Assembly (NCBI RefSeq): GCF_001423695.1
Contig: NZ_LMOZ01000002.1
Span: 790,298 to 854,297, forward strand
Source of the DNA: Leifsonia sp. Leaf336
GTDB taxonomy: Bacteria > Actinomycetota > Actinomycetes > Actinomycetales > Microbacteriaceae
Reading direction: 5' to 3'
Length of the DNA: 64,000 bases
The position numbers were made by a program, and so were the translations under genes. The first letter of the stretch is position 1, and each line of letters begins with the position of its first letter. Shown here in pieces: positions 31,243 to 39,778 of this stretch. The notes under the pieces are model-generated. The model made no database searches and had not been told where the DNA came from. It worked only from the letters and a program-made list of their open reading frames with translations.

Positions 31243-31247
31243 GTAAT
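31223..31247. promoter_or_regulatory. Perfect palindrome over the start codon of the STAND gene
   Basis: ATTACATGAG (31223-31232), a 5-base spacer and CTCATGTAAT (31238-31247) form a perfect 10-bp inverted repeat. The ATG of the STAND gene (minus strand, 31242-31240) lies inside it. A -10-like ACAATG is about eight bases upstream of the ATG on the minus strand, and no ribosome binding site is seen. It may be a repressor site, or an RNA hairpin that hides the start of a leaderless message. Confidence 0.6.
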
Positions 31248-31310
31248 GTCATTGTGTTGCGTTCGTATGGAAATGTACAGACTCCGAGCGCTACGAATTT
31301 CCACCGTTCG

Positions 31311-32267
31311 TCAGGGATTCCGCACCGTGCCGCCCCTCGGCGCGGCCTGCGCCCCGCTCACCGGCCCGCAGCGCACCTGCGCGGTCACGCACGCTGCGAT
31401 GTCGGCGTCCATCCTGCCCTGCTGCCAGCCGCTCACGAAGTCGGCGTGCCCCGTCACCGGGGGCCCCTGCGTCTGCGGCCCGGTGGAGAGGGTGATGCCG
31501 TCGCCGCTGCTCGTCGGATAGGTGACGTGCAGCACGAGCTGGGGGATGTGGACCGGATGCGACGACGGGCAGCCCGCGCTCGTCGAGTAGACCGCGCCGG
31601 AGCGGTCGCGGCCGTCCATCGTGTGCCCGTCCCAGCAGTTCGGGAAGGTGATCACCAGCCGAAGCTGCGAGCCTCCCGGGCAGTCGTGAGGGAGGTCGCC
31701 CCTGGCCGGCTTCTGGTCGGTCGCCGTCGTCGTGCAGGTCCAGTTCACGATCGAGGTGCTCTGCGGCGCGGTGGCGGTCTCGTTCCCCGCGATCAGGCTG
31801 ATGCCCTCCGGCATCGTGCGTGTCGACGACGCGATCGCGCCGGGCGTGCGCCAATACAGCAGCGTCCGCTGCGGGGTCAGAGCGTGGCCCTGTTGGTAGA
31901 CGACCGGCGTCCAGTAGGCGGAGGCGTCGGCGGAGGTCGAGCACGTGGTCGACCCGCCGCGCAGCGACGCGGCGGTCGATGAGGCGACGACGGCGGGATT
32001 GCCGAAGAAGTCGTGCTGCATCGACATCCCCGTCATCCCGGGCATCATGATCGGGTCGTTCGGCGCGGTCTTCGAGTGGGTGCAGGTGTCGGTGAAGATG
32101 CCCGGATTGGTGCCGCCCGAGGGGAAACCGGCGGTGACGACGCGGGGAGGGGCGGAGGCGGCCACAGCGGCGGCCGTGGCGGCGGCGGCGCCGGCAGCGA
32201 GCACGAGCGCGGCGCCGAACGCGATCGCGAGACCGGCCGGGGAACGCAGTGAGAAAGCCATGCCCAC
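31311..32267 (-). CDS. Secreted DUF1996 protein
   Basis: A 318-aa protein with a signal peptide or N-terminal anchor (residues 10-37, Ala-rich) and then the DUF1996 features MQHDFFGN, TYWxP-like AYWTPVVY, FPNCWDGHTMDG and the C-terminal FVSGWQQGRMDADIAACV. DUF1996 proteins are extracellular and common in fungi and actinobacteria; the function is unknown. Six Cys residues in the mature part probably form disulfides. GTG 32267 is used because GAGG precedes it by six bases; ATG 32261 is next. Divergent from a two-component system. Confidence 0.85.
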   Translation of the reverse strand: MGMAFSLRSPAGLAIAFGAALVLAAGAAAATAAAVAASAPPRVVTAGFPSGGTNPGIFTDTCTHSKTAPNDPIMMPGMTGMSMQHDFFGNPAVVASSTAASLRGGSTTCSTSADASAYWTPVVYQQGHALTPQRTLLYWRTPGAIASSTRTMPEGISLIAGNETATAPQSTSIVNWTCTTTATDQKPARGDLPHDCPGGSQLRLVITFPNCWDGHTMDGRDRSGAVYSTSAGCPSSHPVHIPQLVLHVTYPTSSGDGITLSTGPQTQGPPVTGHADFVSGWQQGRMDADIAACVTAQVRCGPVSGAQAAPRGGTVRNP

Positions 32268-32305
32268 ATCCGACCTCGTGAGCGTTCAGGTCGTGAGAGC
32301 GGAAT

Positions 32306-32322
32306 GTAAAGAAACGGTAAGG
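32306..32322. promoter_or_regulatory. Candidate response-regulator site
   Basis: GTAAAG (32306-32311) and GTAAGG (32317-32322) are direct half-sites 11 bases apart, the spacing usual for OmpR-family regulators. They lie between the DUF1996 gene and the regulator gene. The regulator could control both directions. This rests on pattern only. Confidence 0.3.
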
Positions 32323-32371
32323 CCGCAGGGAAACGGCGTGGCACCCGGCGCCGAGCCGTCAAGATGGACGG

Positions 32372-33058
32372 GTGGGCGAGGAGAGAGGTCTGGTGCTCGT
32401 CGTGGAGGACGAGGCCGCGATCGTGGAGCTGGAGCGGCTGTACCTCACCGGCGCAGGCTTCGGCGTGCACGTCGAGACCGACGGCCGGCAGGCCCTGGCG
32501 GCTGTGGACAGGCTGCGTCCGGTCGCGATCGTGCTCGACGTCGGCATCCCGGGGCTCGACGGCATCGAGGTCTGCCGCACCCTGCGGGCGCGGGACGACT
32601 GGACCCCCGTCATCTTCGTGACCGCGCGCGACGACGAGATCGACCGCATTCTGGGCCTCGAGCTCGGCGCCGACGACTACCTCACCAAGCCGTTCTCACC
32701 GCGGGAGCTGGTCGCCCGCATCAAGGGGATGGTGCGGCGGGCGGCGGGGCCGGTCGCCGCTCCGACGCGCACCGTCGGCGGTGTGCACCTCGACGGCTCG
32801 CGGCGCCGCGTGGAGACCGCGGCCGGACGTGTGGACCTGACGGCGACCGAGTTCGACCTCCTCGACCGGCTGATGAGCCAGCCCGGGCGCGTGTTCACGC
32901 GCGAGCAGCTACTCTCGTCGGTCTGGGGCATCGCCGACTACAGCAGCAGCCGCACGGTGGACGTGCACATCGCCCAGCTGCGGGTGAAACTCGGCGACGC
33001 CGCCGGGATGGTCCGCACGGTGCGCGGGGTCGGCTACAGCGTCGCGGACGAGGTGTGA
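32372..33058 (+). CDS. OmpR/PhoB-family response regulator
   Basis: A 228-aa regulator. The receiver domain is residues 7-120 (LVVEDEAAIVE, phospho-acceptor Asp in IVLDVGIPG, LTKPFSPRELVARI). The winged helix is 135-225 (TATEFDLLDRLMSQPGRVFT and RTVDVHIAQLRVKLG). Start: GTG 32372 lies six bases after a -10-like CAAGAT, so leaderless; GTG 32393 has a better ribosome binding site (GGAGAGAGG) and is a real alternative. It overlaps the kinase gene by GTGA. It probably controls the downstream DUF5666-like gene and perhaps the divergent DUF1996 gene. Confidence 0.93.
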   Translation: MGEERGLVLVVEDEAAIVELERLYLTGAGFGVHVETDGRQALAAVDRLRPVAIVLDVGIPGLDGIEVCRTLRARDDWTPVIFVTARDDEIDRILGLELGADDYLTKPFSPRELVARIKGMVRRAAGPVAAPTRTVGGVHLDGSRRRVETAAGRVDLTATEFDLLDRLMSQPGRVFTREQLLSSVWGIADYSSSRTVDVHIAQLRVKLGDAAGMVRTVRGVGYSVADEV

Positions 33059-34434
33059 GCGGCGGCAGCGGCGCCCCGGCCCGGCGGCGTTTCTTCGGGT
33101 CGTTGAGCGGCCGGTTCGTGCTCGTGACGTTCGCGGTGGCGCTGATCGCCGTGCTGGTGACGGCTCTGGTGGCGGTGCAAGTGGTACAGACCGTCCAGGA
33201 GAACCAGGCCCGGCAGCAGCTCAAGACGCAGGCCGCCGCGCTCGTGGCCTCGGGCCGGGCCGGTGCGGGGAGGCTCGCGGTCGTCGGCGACCGGTTCGCG
33301 GTGGTGTCGCCCGACGGCACGGTCACCGGCGCCGCGCGCGCCTCCGTCGATCCGTCGGTCGTGCGCGAGCTGCAGGCCGGGCGCACGGTCTCCACGACGA
33401 CGACGCTGAACGGCAAGGAGGCCGTGCTCGTCGGCATCCCCGGAGCGGACGGCGGGGGGATCGTCGGCGTGCGCAAGGTCGCCGACATCGCCGCGGGTAA
33501 CGCCGAACTGCTGCGCGGCATCCTCCTCGCCCTCGTGATCGGCCTCGTGGTCGCGACGGCCGCCGGCGTGCTGCTCGCGCGCCTCCTGGGCCGCCCGCTT
33601 CGGCGGCTCGCCGACGGGGCACGCGCGCTGGCGGGAGGTCGCCGCCGCGTGCCGATCGAGGCGCAGCCCGTCGCCGAGATCGAGGACATCGCGCAGGCGC
33701 TGCGGACGCTCGACACCGCGCTGGCGACGAGCGAGGACCGGCAGCGGGAGTTCCTGCTCTCGGTCTCGCACGAGATCCGCACGCCGCTCACCGCGATCCG
33801 CGGGTACGCGGAGGCGCTGGCCGACGGCGTCATCCCGCCCGAGGGCGTGGCGGAGGCCGGCCGCACGCTGTCCGCCGAGTCGGAGCGGCTGCGGCGGTTC
33901 GTCGACGACCTCCTGGAGCTGGCGCGGCTGGAGGCCGACGACTTCACGATCGTGCCGCAGCAGTTCGACGTGCGCGAGACCGTGGCCGCCGTGCTACGCG
34001 CCTGGTCGGGAGCGAGCGGAGGCGCCGGCGTCGCCCTGCGGGCGCAGCTGCCGGCCGAGCCGCTCGGGGTCGTGACCGACGAGATGCGGCTGCGGCAGAT
34101 CCTCGACGGGCTGGTGGAGAACGCGTTGCGCGTGGCGCCCGCCGGGTCGGAGATCGTCGTGACGGGGCGCGCCCTCCCGGGGCTGGTGGAGGTGTCGGTG
34201 CGCGACCGAGGACCGGGACTGAGCGCCGAGGACGCTCCGGTGGCGTTCGACCGGGGCACGCTGCACGCGCGGTATCGCGGTGCGCGACCGGTGGGCACCG
34301 GGCTCGGCCTCTCGATCGCGCACACGCTCGCCGGCCGCCTCGGCGCGACAATCGACGCCGCACCGGCAGAGGGCGGGGGCGCCGTGTTCCGGGTGGTTTT
34401 ACGTTCCTCTGACAATCCCCGAGCGGCCTCCTGA
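33055..34434 (+). CDS. Sensor histidine kinase
   Basis: A 459-aa kinase. N-terminal membrane span (residues 17-41), an extracellular sensor part of about 110 residues, a second span near 152-180, HAMP (RLLGRPLRRLADGARALAGG), H-box SVSHEIRTPLTAIRGY, N-box LVENALRVAP, and G-boxes DRGPGLS and GTGLGLSIAH. All phosphotransfer residues are present. It starts at GTG 33055, overlapping the regulator stop. The sensor part is short and has no recognised domain. Partner of the regulator encoded just upstream. Confidence 0.93.
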   Translation: MSGGSGAPARRRFFGSLSGRFVLVTFAVALIAVLVTALVAVQVVQTVQENQARQQLKTQAAALVASGRAGAGRLAVVGDRFAVVSPDGTVTGAARASVDPSVVRELQAGRTVSTTTTLNGKEAVLVGIPGADGGGIVGVRKVADIAAGNAELLRGILLALVIGLVVATAAGVLLARLLGRPLRRLADGARALAGGRRRVPIEAQPVAEIEDIAQALRTLDTALATSEDRQREFLLSVSHEIRTPLTAIRGYAEALADGVIPPEGVAEAGRTLSAESERLRRFVDDLLELARLEADDFTIVPQQFDVRETVAAVLRAWSGASGGAGVALRAQLPAEPLGVVTDEMRLRQILDGLVENALRVAPAGSEIVVTGRALPGLVEVSVRDRGPGLSAEDAPVAFDRGTLHARYRGARPVGTGLGLSIAHTLAGRLGATIDAAPAEGGGAVFRVVLRSSDNPRAAS

Positions 34435-34457
34435 TCTGCGCCTGACAGCGTGGACGC

Positions 34458-35063
34458 ATGGACACGAACGAGCCGCGCGAGCACGACGACGACCACCCGA
34501 CGACCCCGCTGCCGTGGCTGGAGGGCGGGCAGCCGACCTCCCCAGCCCCCGGGACGGCCGTCACAGACAGCATGAAAGCGGGGGAGCCGCCGTCGCGTCC
34601 GTCGTTCGTCCGCCGTCACGCGCTGGGTATCGGCGTGGCCGCGGCCGTCCTCGCGGTCGTCGTCGTGGCGGGCGGAACGGCCTGGGGCGTCTCGGCCGCG
34701 GTCGCCGCAGGCAACACGGCGGTGCCGGCCTCCATGAACTCGGCGGCGCACGCGAAGAAGGGCGCCGCCGGCGCGAGCAAGCACGCCAAGGGCGCTGTCG
34801 GCGCGCTGACCTCGATCTCGGGAGACACCTGGACGATGCAGTCGGCCGCCGGCGCGACGATCACCGTGAAGATCGGCTCGTCCACGACCTACGGCACTCC
34901 GAAGAAGCCGGCCACCGCCTCCTCGTTCGCCGTCGGCGACCGCATCGGCGTGCTCGGCACCCGCACCGGCGACACCGTCACCGCGACCCGCATCGTCCAC
35001 CTCGCCGCGGCGAAGCACGCCCGCACCGGCACCCCCACCGCGCCCGCCACCCCCACTACCTGA
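34458..35063 (+). CDS. Membrane-anchored DUF5666-like protein
   Basis: A 201-aa protein with an acidic, Pro-rich cytoplasmic start, one membrane span (about residues 52-82) and an extracellular beta-rich domain (ALTSISGDTWTMQSAAGATI, then FAVGDRIGVLGTRTGDTVTA). This SG(D)TWTM ... VGDxIxVxG pattern is that of the small OB-like DUF5666 domain. The tail is rich in His, Ala, Thr and Pro. It lies 23 bases after the kinase gene, so it is part of the same operon, and is probably an output or accessory sensor of that system. Confidence 0.72.
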   Translation: MDTNEPREHDDDHPTTPLPWLEGGQPTSPAPGTAVTDSMKAGEPPSRPSFVRRHALGIGVAAAVLAVVVVAGGTAWGVSAAVAAGNTAVPASMNSAAHAKKGAAGASKHAKGAVGALTSISGDTWTMQSAAGATITVKIGSSTTYGTPKKPATASSFAVGDRIGVLGTRTGDTVTATRIVHLAAAKHARTGTPTAPATPTT

Positions 35064-35090
35064 CGGCCCCGGGATCCGCGAGGGGCGACG

Positions 35091-36266
35091 TCAGCCGCAG
35101 AGCGAGACGCCGGCGGAGGTGAGCACCACCGAGCGGTTCTGCTCGGCGACCGCGTCGGAGTAGGCGCCGGAGGCGTCGGTCTCGCTCTTCCAGCCGCACC
35201 ACTCGTAGCCGACGCCCGCGGTCGCGAGCTTCGCGTCGGGCACGCCGAGCGCCACGAGGGCGGCCTTCACCGCGTTCGCGCGGCGCAGCGACAGCGCCGT
35301 GTCCGCGGTGTTGTTCGTCGCCTGGTCCTTGGATGCCGTGCCCGTGATGGTGATGACGCCGCTGTTCTGCTCGATCGACGGCGCGAGCGTCGCGAGAAGC
35401 TGCTGCGCCGACGCGGGGTCGGCGAAGGTCGCCGTGTCTTTCACGAAGCGGAGGTCGGCGTTTCGGATGACCACGGGATGCGACCAGTCCGTCTTGGTGC
35501 TCACGGCCTCCACCGGCACCGGCGTCACCGCGGGAAGCCCGGCCGCCGCGCCTCCGGAGGCCGGCTCGGGCAGCAGCGACAGCGTCCCTCCCGCCGCCTT
35601 GATGACGGCGGTCCAGATCGCGGCGAGGTTGCTGCGCGCCGGCACGGTCAGCGGCGCCTGCGCGCCGGCGGTGTCGCCCATGCCCGACCAGTAGACGGTC
35701 ACGCCCTTCAGATCCGTCGGCAGCAGACCGCGCGACCGCAAGTCGGAGACGACCTGCGCCGGGTCGGCGTAGAGCAGGCCGCTGCCGGCGAAGTCGAGCG
35801 GGTCGGCGGTCTGGAGGCCGCTGCCGAAGACGAGCACGCCCAGAGGGTTCGAGCCGAGGTCGCGGGCGGCCTGGTCGATGGCGCCGAGGAAGTCGACCTG
35901 CGGCGACGCCGCCTTGAGGCCCGCGAGGTACGACGTGATCTGGGTGAGCTTGGTGCGCTGGTCGTTCTGGCAGACGATCGCGTCCTGCGCGCTCGACCCG
36001 ATGGAGGTCGTGCCCATGGTCTGCGGAGTTCCCGACGGGATGACGACGGTCACGCTGCCGTTGCTCTCGCCCGCCGTCTTCAGCTGCGCGGTCGCGCTCG
36101 CGGGAATGGTTACAGCCGGAGCGTTGGCAGTGCTTCCGGCGACCACCCCGAGGTTGCGTTTGTGCGATTGGTCGCAGGCCTGACCGCCGGCCGTCGCCGA
36201 GGTGCAGGCCGTCAGCCCGGCCGCGGCGACGAGGACGGCGGCGGCAGCGGTCACCGTACGCAGCAT
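35091..36266 (-). CDS. OmpA-domain lipoprotein (391 aa)
   Basis: Signal peptide with lipobox LTAC (Cys21). The middle part (about residues 60-220) is an alpha/beta region like a von Willebrand or periplasmic-binding fold, without a clear metal site. The C-terminal 110 residues are an OmpA-like domain (TASKDQATNNTADTALSLRR, then ANAVKAALVALGV), which in other proteins binds peptidoglycan. ATG 36266 is used; TTG 36296, overlapping the upstream stop, is also possible. Last gene of a four-gene operon. It would sit on the outer face of the membrane and hold the complex to the cell wall. OmpA-like lipoproteins are unusual in Gram-positive bacteria. Confidence 0.82.
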   Translation of the reverse strand: MLRTVTAAAAVLVAAAGLTACTSATAGGQACDQSHKRNLGVVAGSTANAPAVTIPASATAQLKTAGESNGSVTVVIPSGTPQTMGTTSIGSSAQDAIVCQNDQRTKLTQITSYLAGLKAASPQVDFLGAIDQAARDLGSNPLGVLVFGSGLQTADPLDFAGSGLLYADPAQVVSDLRSRGLLPTDLKGVTVYWSGMGDTAGAQAPLTVPARSNLAAIWTAVIKAAGGTLSLLPEPASGGAAAGLPAVTPVPVEAVSTKTDWSHPVVIRNADLRFVKDTATFADPASAQQLLATLAPSIEQNSGVITITGTASKDQATNNTADTALSLRRANAVKAALVALGVPDAKLATAGVGYEWCGWKSETDASGAYSDAVAEQNRSVVLTSAGVSLCG

Positions 36267-36292
36267 GCCCGCGCGCGATTTCTCGACGCCGA

Positions 36293-37270
36293 TCAACGCT
36301 CGTTCCCCCAGGTGGTGGACGGCCCGTCGACGGCGGGAGCCTCCGCCGCAGAGGTCGGCTGCGTGGCGGCGGACTCGCCGGCCGACTCGACAGCCGACTC
36401 GACTGCGGGAGCCGCGACGAACCCGGGCACGGCGGGCGCCGGCCCCGACGCCTCCACGACCCGCCGGGCGCGCAGTTCCCGGATGATCTGGCTGGTGCTC
36501 TCGGGGTCTCGCGCCCGCTGGGCCAGGCGGGTGGCGATGCGGGCGCGGATGACGTCGAGCCGCGCGTGGAAGGTCGTGTACGCGCCCGCGTAACGCACGG
36601 CGTCCTGGGCGTCGAGCGTCGCCGCGTGGTGCACGGCCTCCTCGGCCTTGACCGCCTCGGCGAGCAGCCGGTCGCGGTGCGTCCGCAGCCGGGCGACCCT
36701 GGCGTGCGCCTTCTCGGCGGCGACCAGCAGCGGACGCGTGGTAAGCCAGGCAATGACGAAGCTGATGGTTCCGGAGGTCGCGAGCACACCGAGCATCAGG
36801 AACGCCATGATCGTGTCCGGCGCCGACCACGAGAACGTGGGCGTCGTGGAGGTCGACCCGCCGACCAGCCCGGTGAGGCCTCCCGCCGCCGAGGCGTCGA
36901 TGCCCGCCTTGATCCGGGCGATCGTGATCGCCGCCAGCAGCGCACCCCAGAGCAGCAGCAGGGCCACCGCGACGGGGATCCAGCCCCGGTGCATCACCCG
37001 CGCCTGCACCCGCCGCAGCAGGATGGCGGCGACGTGCGGCAGCGACACCACGGCGAGCGAGATGCCGAGTGTGATGACGTACATCTGCAGGCCGATCGAG
37101 CCGTACTGGCTGTCGTTGCGCAGCAGCAGCGTGAGCGCCTGTGCGAGCAGGATGTAGTCGACGGCGAGCATCGCCACCAGCAGCACGTAGACGAGAACGT
37201 GCGCCAGCGGCGACAGATGGCCGACGCTCGGGCGGACCCGGCGCGGCTTCGTGACGATGTCCCTCGGCAT
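36293..37270 (-). CDS. Four-span membrane protein with cytoplasmic coiled coil (325 aa)
   Basis: AGGAGG precedes ATG 37270. Four membrane spans are seen at about residues 20-50, 57-88, 96-120 and 143-172. Then comes a charged helical region (EKAHARVARLRTHRDRLLAE, continuing to about 250), probably coiled coil in the cytoplasm, and an Ala/Pro/Glu tail. Third gene of an operon whose other members are two soluble helical proteins and an OmpA lipoprotein. The layout recalls MotA/ExbB-like proteins working with an OmpA partner, but I see no conserved ion-channel motif. Function unknown. Confidence 0.7.
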   Translation of the reverse strand: MPRDIVTKPRRVRPSVGHLSPLAHVLVYVLLVAMLAVDYILLAQALTLLLRNDSQYGSIGLQMYVITLGISLAVVSLPHVAAILLRRVQARVMHRGWIPVAVALLLLWGALLAAITIARIKAGIDASAAGGLTGLVGGSTSTTPTFSWSAPDTIMAFLMLGVLATSGTISFVIAWLTTRPLLVAAEKAHARVARLRTHRDRLLAEAVKAEEAVHHAATLDAQDAVRYAGAYTTFHARLDVIRARIATRLAQRARDPESTSQIIRELRARRVVEASGPAPAVPGFVAAPAVESAVESAGESAATQPTSAAEAPAVDGPSTTWGNER

Positions 37271-37280
37271 GCGGGTCCTC

Positions 37281-37634
37281 CTAGGCGTAACTGTGAAGTT
37301 CGGGGTCGGCGCCGGTGAGCTTGGCGTCGAGGCGGGCGGCGTCCTGCTCGGCGCGGCGGATGTCGGCCTCGGTGCTGTCGAGGGCATGGCGGACGAGCTC
37401 CACCCGCGACTGCGCCTCCGCGAGCCGTGCGGAGCAGGCGGCGACGTTGCGGAGGCGCTGGCGTTCCAGGTCGGCCACGCCCGCGCGCTCAGAGGCCGCG
37501 AGCTCGTGCTCGAAGACCTCCAGCGTCTCGACGTCGACCGCCGCGCGCATGCGCCGCAGCCGCCAGAGCACGCGGCGCTTCAGGCCGCGTGTGGAAGGCA
37601 CCGTGTAGTCGGTGATCCTGTCACGTTCGCGCAT
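37281..37634 (-). CDS. Small helical protein (117 aa)
   Basis: A highly charged, helical protein (VEVFEHELAASERAGVADLE-like heptads: ETLEVFEHELAASERAGVAD, then QSRVELVRHALDSTEADIRR). It is predicted to be largely coiled coil from residue 30 to 105, with an Arg-rich N-terminal part. No membrane span. Its start overlaps the end of the upstream gene by 14 bases, and the membrane protein follows after ten bases, so the three are tightly coupled. It probably binds the cytoplasmic coiled coil of the membrane protein. No family recognised. Confidence 0.65.
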   Translation of the reverse strand: MRERDRITDYTVPSTRGLKRRVLWRLRRMRAAVDVETLEVFEHELAASERAGVADLERQRLRNVAACSARLAEAQSRVELVRHALDSTEADIRRAEQDAARLDAKLTGADPELHSYA

Positions 37635-38334
37635 CGGGGCTCCCTGGTTCGACGGACGGTGTGGATGGTGCTGAGGCCCAGACTCCGGCGGGCCGGCCGG
37701 AGCCGACGGGCTCGACGGGACGCCAGATGTCCACGGAGGTCTCCCGCCCCGCCAGTGAATCGGCGCGGTGCAGTGCGGGTGCGCGCACCGCGCCGGCGGG
37801 CGGCGTCAGAGCGCGCAGGTAGGCGCTCCAGTAGACGGCGATCTTCTCGTCGGAGCGGTCGAAGTGCCTGCTCGCCCGCAGCCGCGCGGCGGTGAACCGG
37901 GCGTTGATGCTCGCGCCGAGCTGTTCGGCGCGGGCGTTGCGCTGCGCGATCCGGCGGCGCAGCCGGCGCAACTCCTGGTAGGCGACGCCGTCGCCCTCCG
38001 CGATCCGGGAGGCCGTGCGCTCGGCGGGGGCGAGCGCCTCCAGCCGGTCGTCGTACGCATCCAGGTCGGCCGCGAGCGCCTGCGCGAGGCCGCGCTGCTC
38101 GGCGAGGTCACGGCGGCAACGGGCGAAGAAGCGCTGCTCCTCGCGGCGTGCGTAAGCGTTGGCGCGGGCCTGCAGGGCGGTGATGGTGGGAGTCGCGACC
38201 GCGGGGGTGCTGTCGGCCGGCACCGGCTCCGACAGTGCGTCGCGCGGCGGCCGCGCCGCCTCGGCGTCCTGCCGCGCACGACGCTCCAGCAGGCGACGGG
38301 CGAACGGCCCGATTCTCAGCGGCTGCGTCCCCAT
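37621..38334 (-). CDS. Helical hypothetical protein (237 aa), first gene of the OmpA operon
   Basis: The start is ATG 38334 (MGTQPLRIGPFARRLLERRA); the frame extends upstream but crosses the intergenic region. A long charged helical stretch (about residues 50-165, for example AQALAADLDAYDDRLEALAP and RRLRRRIAQRNARAEQLGAS) suggests coiled coil. The C-terminus is Pro/Ser-rich and probably disordered. No membrane span or signal. First gene of the operon 38334 to 35091. Divergent from an ABC ATPase gene. Function unknown. Confidence 0.62.
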   Translation of the reverse strand: MGTQPLRIGPFARRLLERRARQDAEAARPPRDALSEPVPADSTPAVATPTITALQARANAYARREEQRFFARCRRDLAEQRGLAQALAADLDAYDDRLEALAPAERTASRIAEGDGVAYQELRRLRRRIAQRNARAEQLGASINARFTAARLRASRHFDRSDEKIAVYWSAYLRALTPPAGAVRAPALHRADSLAGRETSVDIWRPVEPVGSGRPAGVWASAPSTPSVEPGSPDART

Positions 38335-38441
38335 AGCTGGGGAGCGTACGAAGCGAGTCTGTGCGGTTCCTCGGCATCCGGTGACTAAGTGCCGTGCGAG
38401 ACGCAACCGTTATGACGGCAGGCGTGGGCCAGGATGGAGTG

Positions 38442-39242
38442 ATGGAGACGGTGCTGGAGCTGCGTGACGTGACGTTCCGACGCGACGGGCGGCACATCCT
38501 CGAAGACATCCGCTTCGAGGTGCGGGCGGGGGAGCACTGGGCGCTGCTCGGCCCGAACGGCGCGGGCAAGAGCACTGTGCTGGGGTTCTGCGGGGCCGTC
38601 GCGTTCCCGACCTCCGGCACGGTCGACGTGCTCGGCCGGAGGCTCGGGCGGGTGGAACTGCAGGAGCTGCGGCGGCACATCGGCCACGTCAACCCTCGCC
38701 ATCCCGTGCGTTCGCCGCTCACGGTCACCGAGGTGGTGCTCACCGGTCTCACAGGCTCGATCGAGCCGCCCATGCGATGGGAGGCGACCGCGGCCGAACT
38801 CGCGCGCGCCCGCGAGCTGATCGGCACGATCGGCCTCCACGGCCGCCGCGACTCCCGGTGGCCGACGCTCTCGCAGGGCGAGCGCGGCCGGGCCCTGATC
38901 GCGCGGGCGCTCATCTCCGAGCCGCGTCTGCTGCTGCTGGACGAGCCCACCACCGGTCTCGACGTCGCGGCGCGCGAGCAACTGCTGGAGACGATCGACG
39001 GGCTCTCGGTGGCGGTGCCCGACCTCGCCAGCGTGCTCGTCACGCACCACCTGGAGGAGCTGCCGGAGACGACCTCCCATGCCCTGCTGCTCTCGCACGG
39101 CCGGATCGTCGCGTCCGGGCCGATCGAGGAGGCCGTGACCACCGAGACGGTCACGGCGGCGTTCGAGCACCCGATCCGGGTGGAGCGCGCGGAGGGTCGC
39201 TGGAGCGCCCGCGCGGTGAAAGAGCGCACGGCGAGCGTCTGA
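38442..39242 (+). CDS. Stand-alone ABC transporter ATPase
   Basis: A 266-aa nucleotide-binding protein. Walker A GPNGAGKST, signature SQGERGRALIARAL, Walker B LLLLDEPTTGLD and the His switch in VLVTHHLEEL are all present. The signature is SQGER instead of LSGGQ, as seen in ModF/YlmA-like ATPases that lack permeases. No permease gene is next to it, so it may work in a non-transport role or with a permease elsewhere. ATG 38442 (METVLELRDV) follows GGATGGAG. Confidence 0.85.
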   Translation: METVLELRDVTFRRDGRHILEDIRFEVRAGEHWALLGPNGAGKSTVLGFCGAVAFPTSGTVDVLGRRLGRVELQELRRHIGHVNPRHPVRSPLTVTEVVLTGLTGSIEPPMRWEATAAELARARELIGTIGLHGRRDSRWPTLSQGERGRALIARALISEPRLLLLDEPTTGLDVAAREQLLETIDGLSVAVPDLASVLVTHHLEELPETTSHALLLSHGRIVASGPIEEAVTTETVTAAFEHPIRVERAEGRWSARAVKERTASV

Positions 39243-39265
39243 CGGCCGCGAGCGCCGCGACAGCG

Positions 39266-39736
39266 TCAGCGCAGCTCGAGCAGCAGCTCGACGACCGGCT
39301 TGCCGGCCCCGGCGGCGTAGGAGGTCTCGCTGCCGGTCGGCACGAACCCGGCACGTTCCAGCACCCGCCGCGAGCCGAGGTTGGCCTCGGCGACGCGCGC
39401 GTGCAGCGGACGGGTCGGCTCCGCCGCCACGAGCAGCATCAGGGCGGCCGTCGCGATGCCCCGGCCCCAGAGCGTGCGCCGGATCCAGTAGGTGACCTCC
39501 CGGTCGCCCTCGAGGGTGAACGCCGCGACCGTTCCGGCGAACGCGCCGTCGGCCTCCACGGCACGCATCCGGATGCCCGGGTCGGCGAGGTGCCGGGTCC
39601 ACCGGGCGTCGAACGCGGAGCGGTCGTCGGGGTCGGCCGCGGTGAAAGCGGCCATCCGAACGGCCTCCGGGTCGCGCATCATCTCGAAGGCGGCGTCGGC
39701 GTCGGCATCCGTGGCCGGGCGGAGTCGCACGTGCAT
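39266..39736 (-). CDS. GNAT-family N-acetyltransferase (RimJ/RimL-like)
   Basis: A 156-aa protein. The segments VTYWIRRTLWGRGIATAALM and ARVAEANLGSRRVLERAGFV are the typical coenzyme-A loop and C-terminal half of RimJ/RimL-like acetyltransferases. ATG 39736 is chosen (MHVRLRPATDADADAAFEMM); a longer start is less likely. Soluble. Convergent with the ABC ATPase gene, 23 bases between stops. Acceptor unknown. Confidence 0.85.
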   Translation of the reverse strand: MHVRLRPATDADADAAFEMMRDPEAVRMAAFTAADPDDRSAFDARWTRHLADPGIRMRAVEADGAFAGTVAAFTLEGDREVTYWIRRTLWGRGIATAALMLLVAAEPTRPLHARVAEANLGSRRVLERAGFVPTGSETSYAAGAGKPVVELLLELR

Positions 39737-39778
39737 GCCGCGATGGTAGCGCGCGCCCACCCGCTAGACTCACACGCC

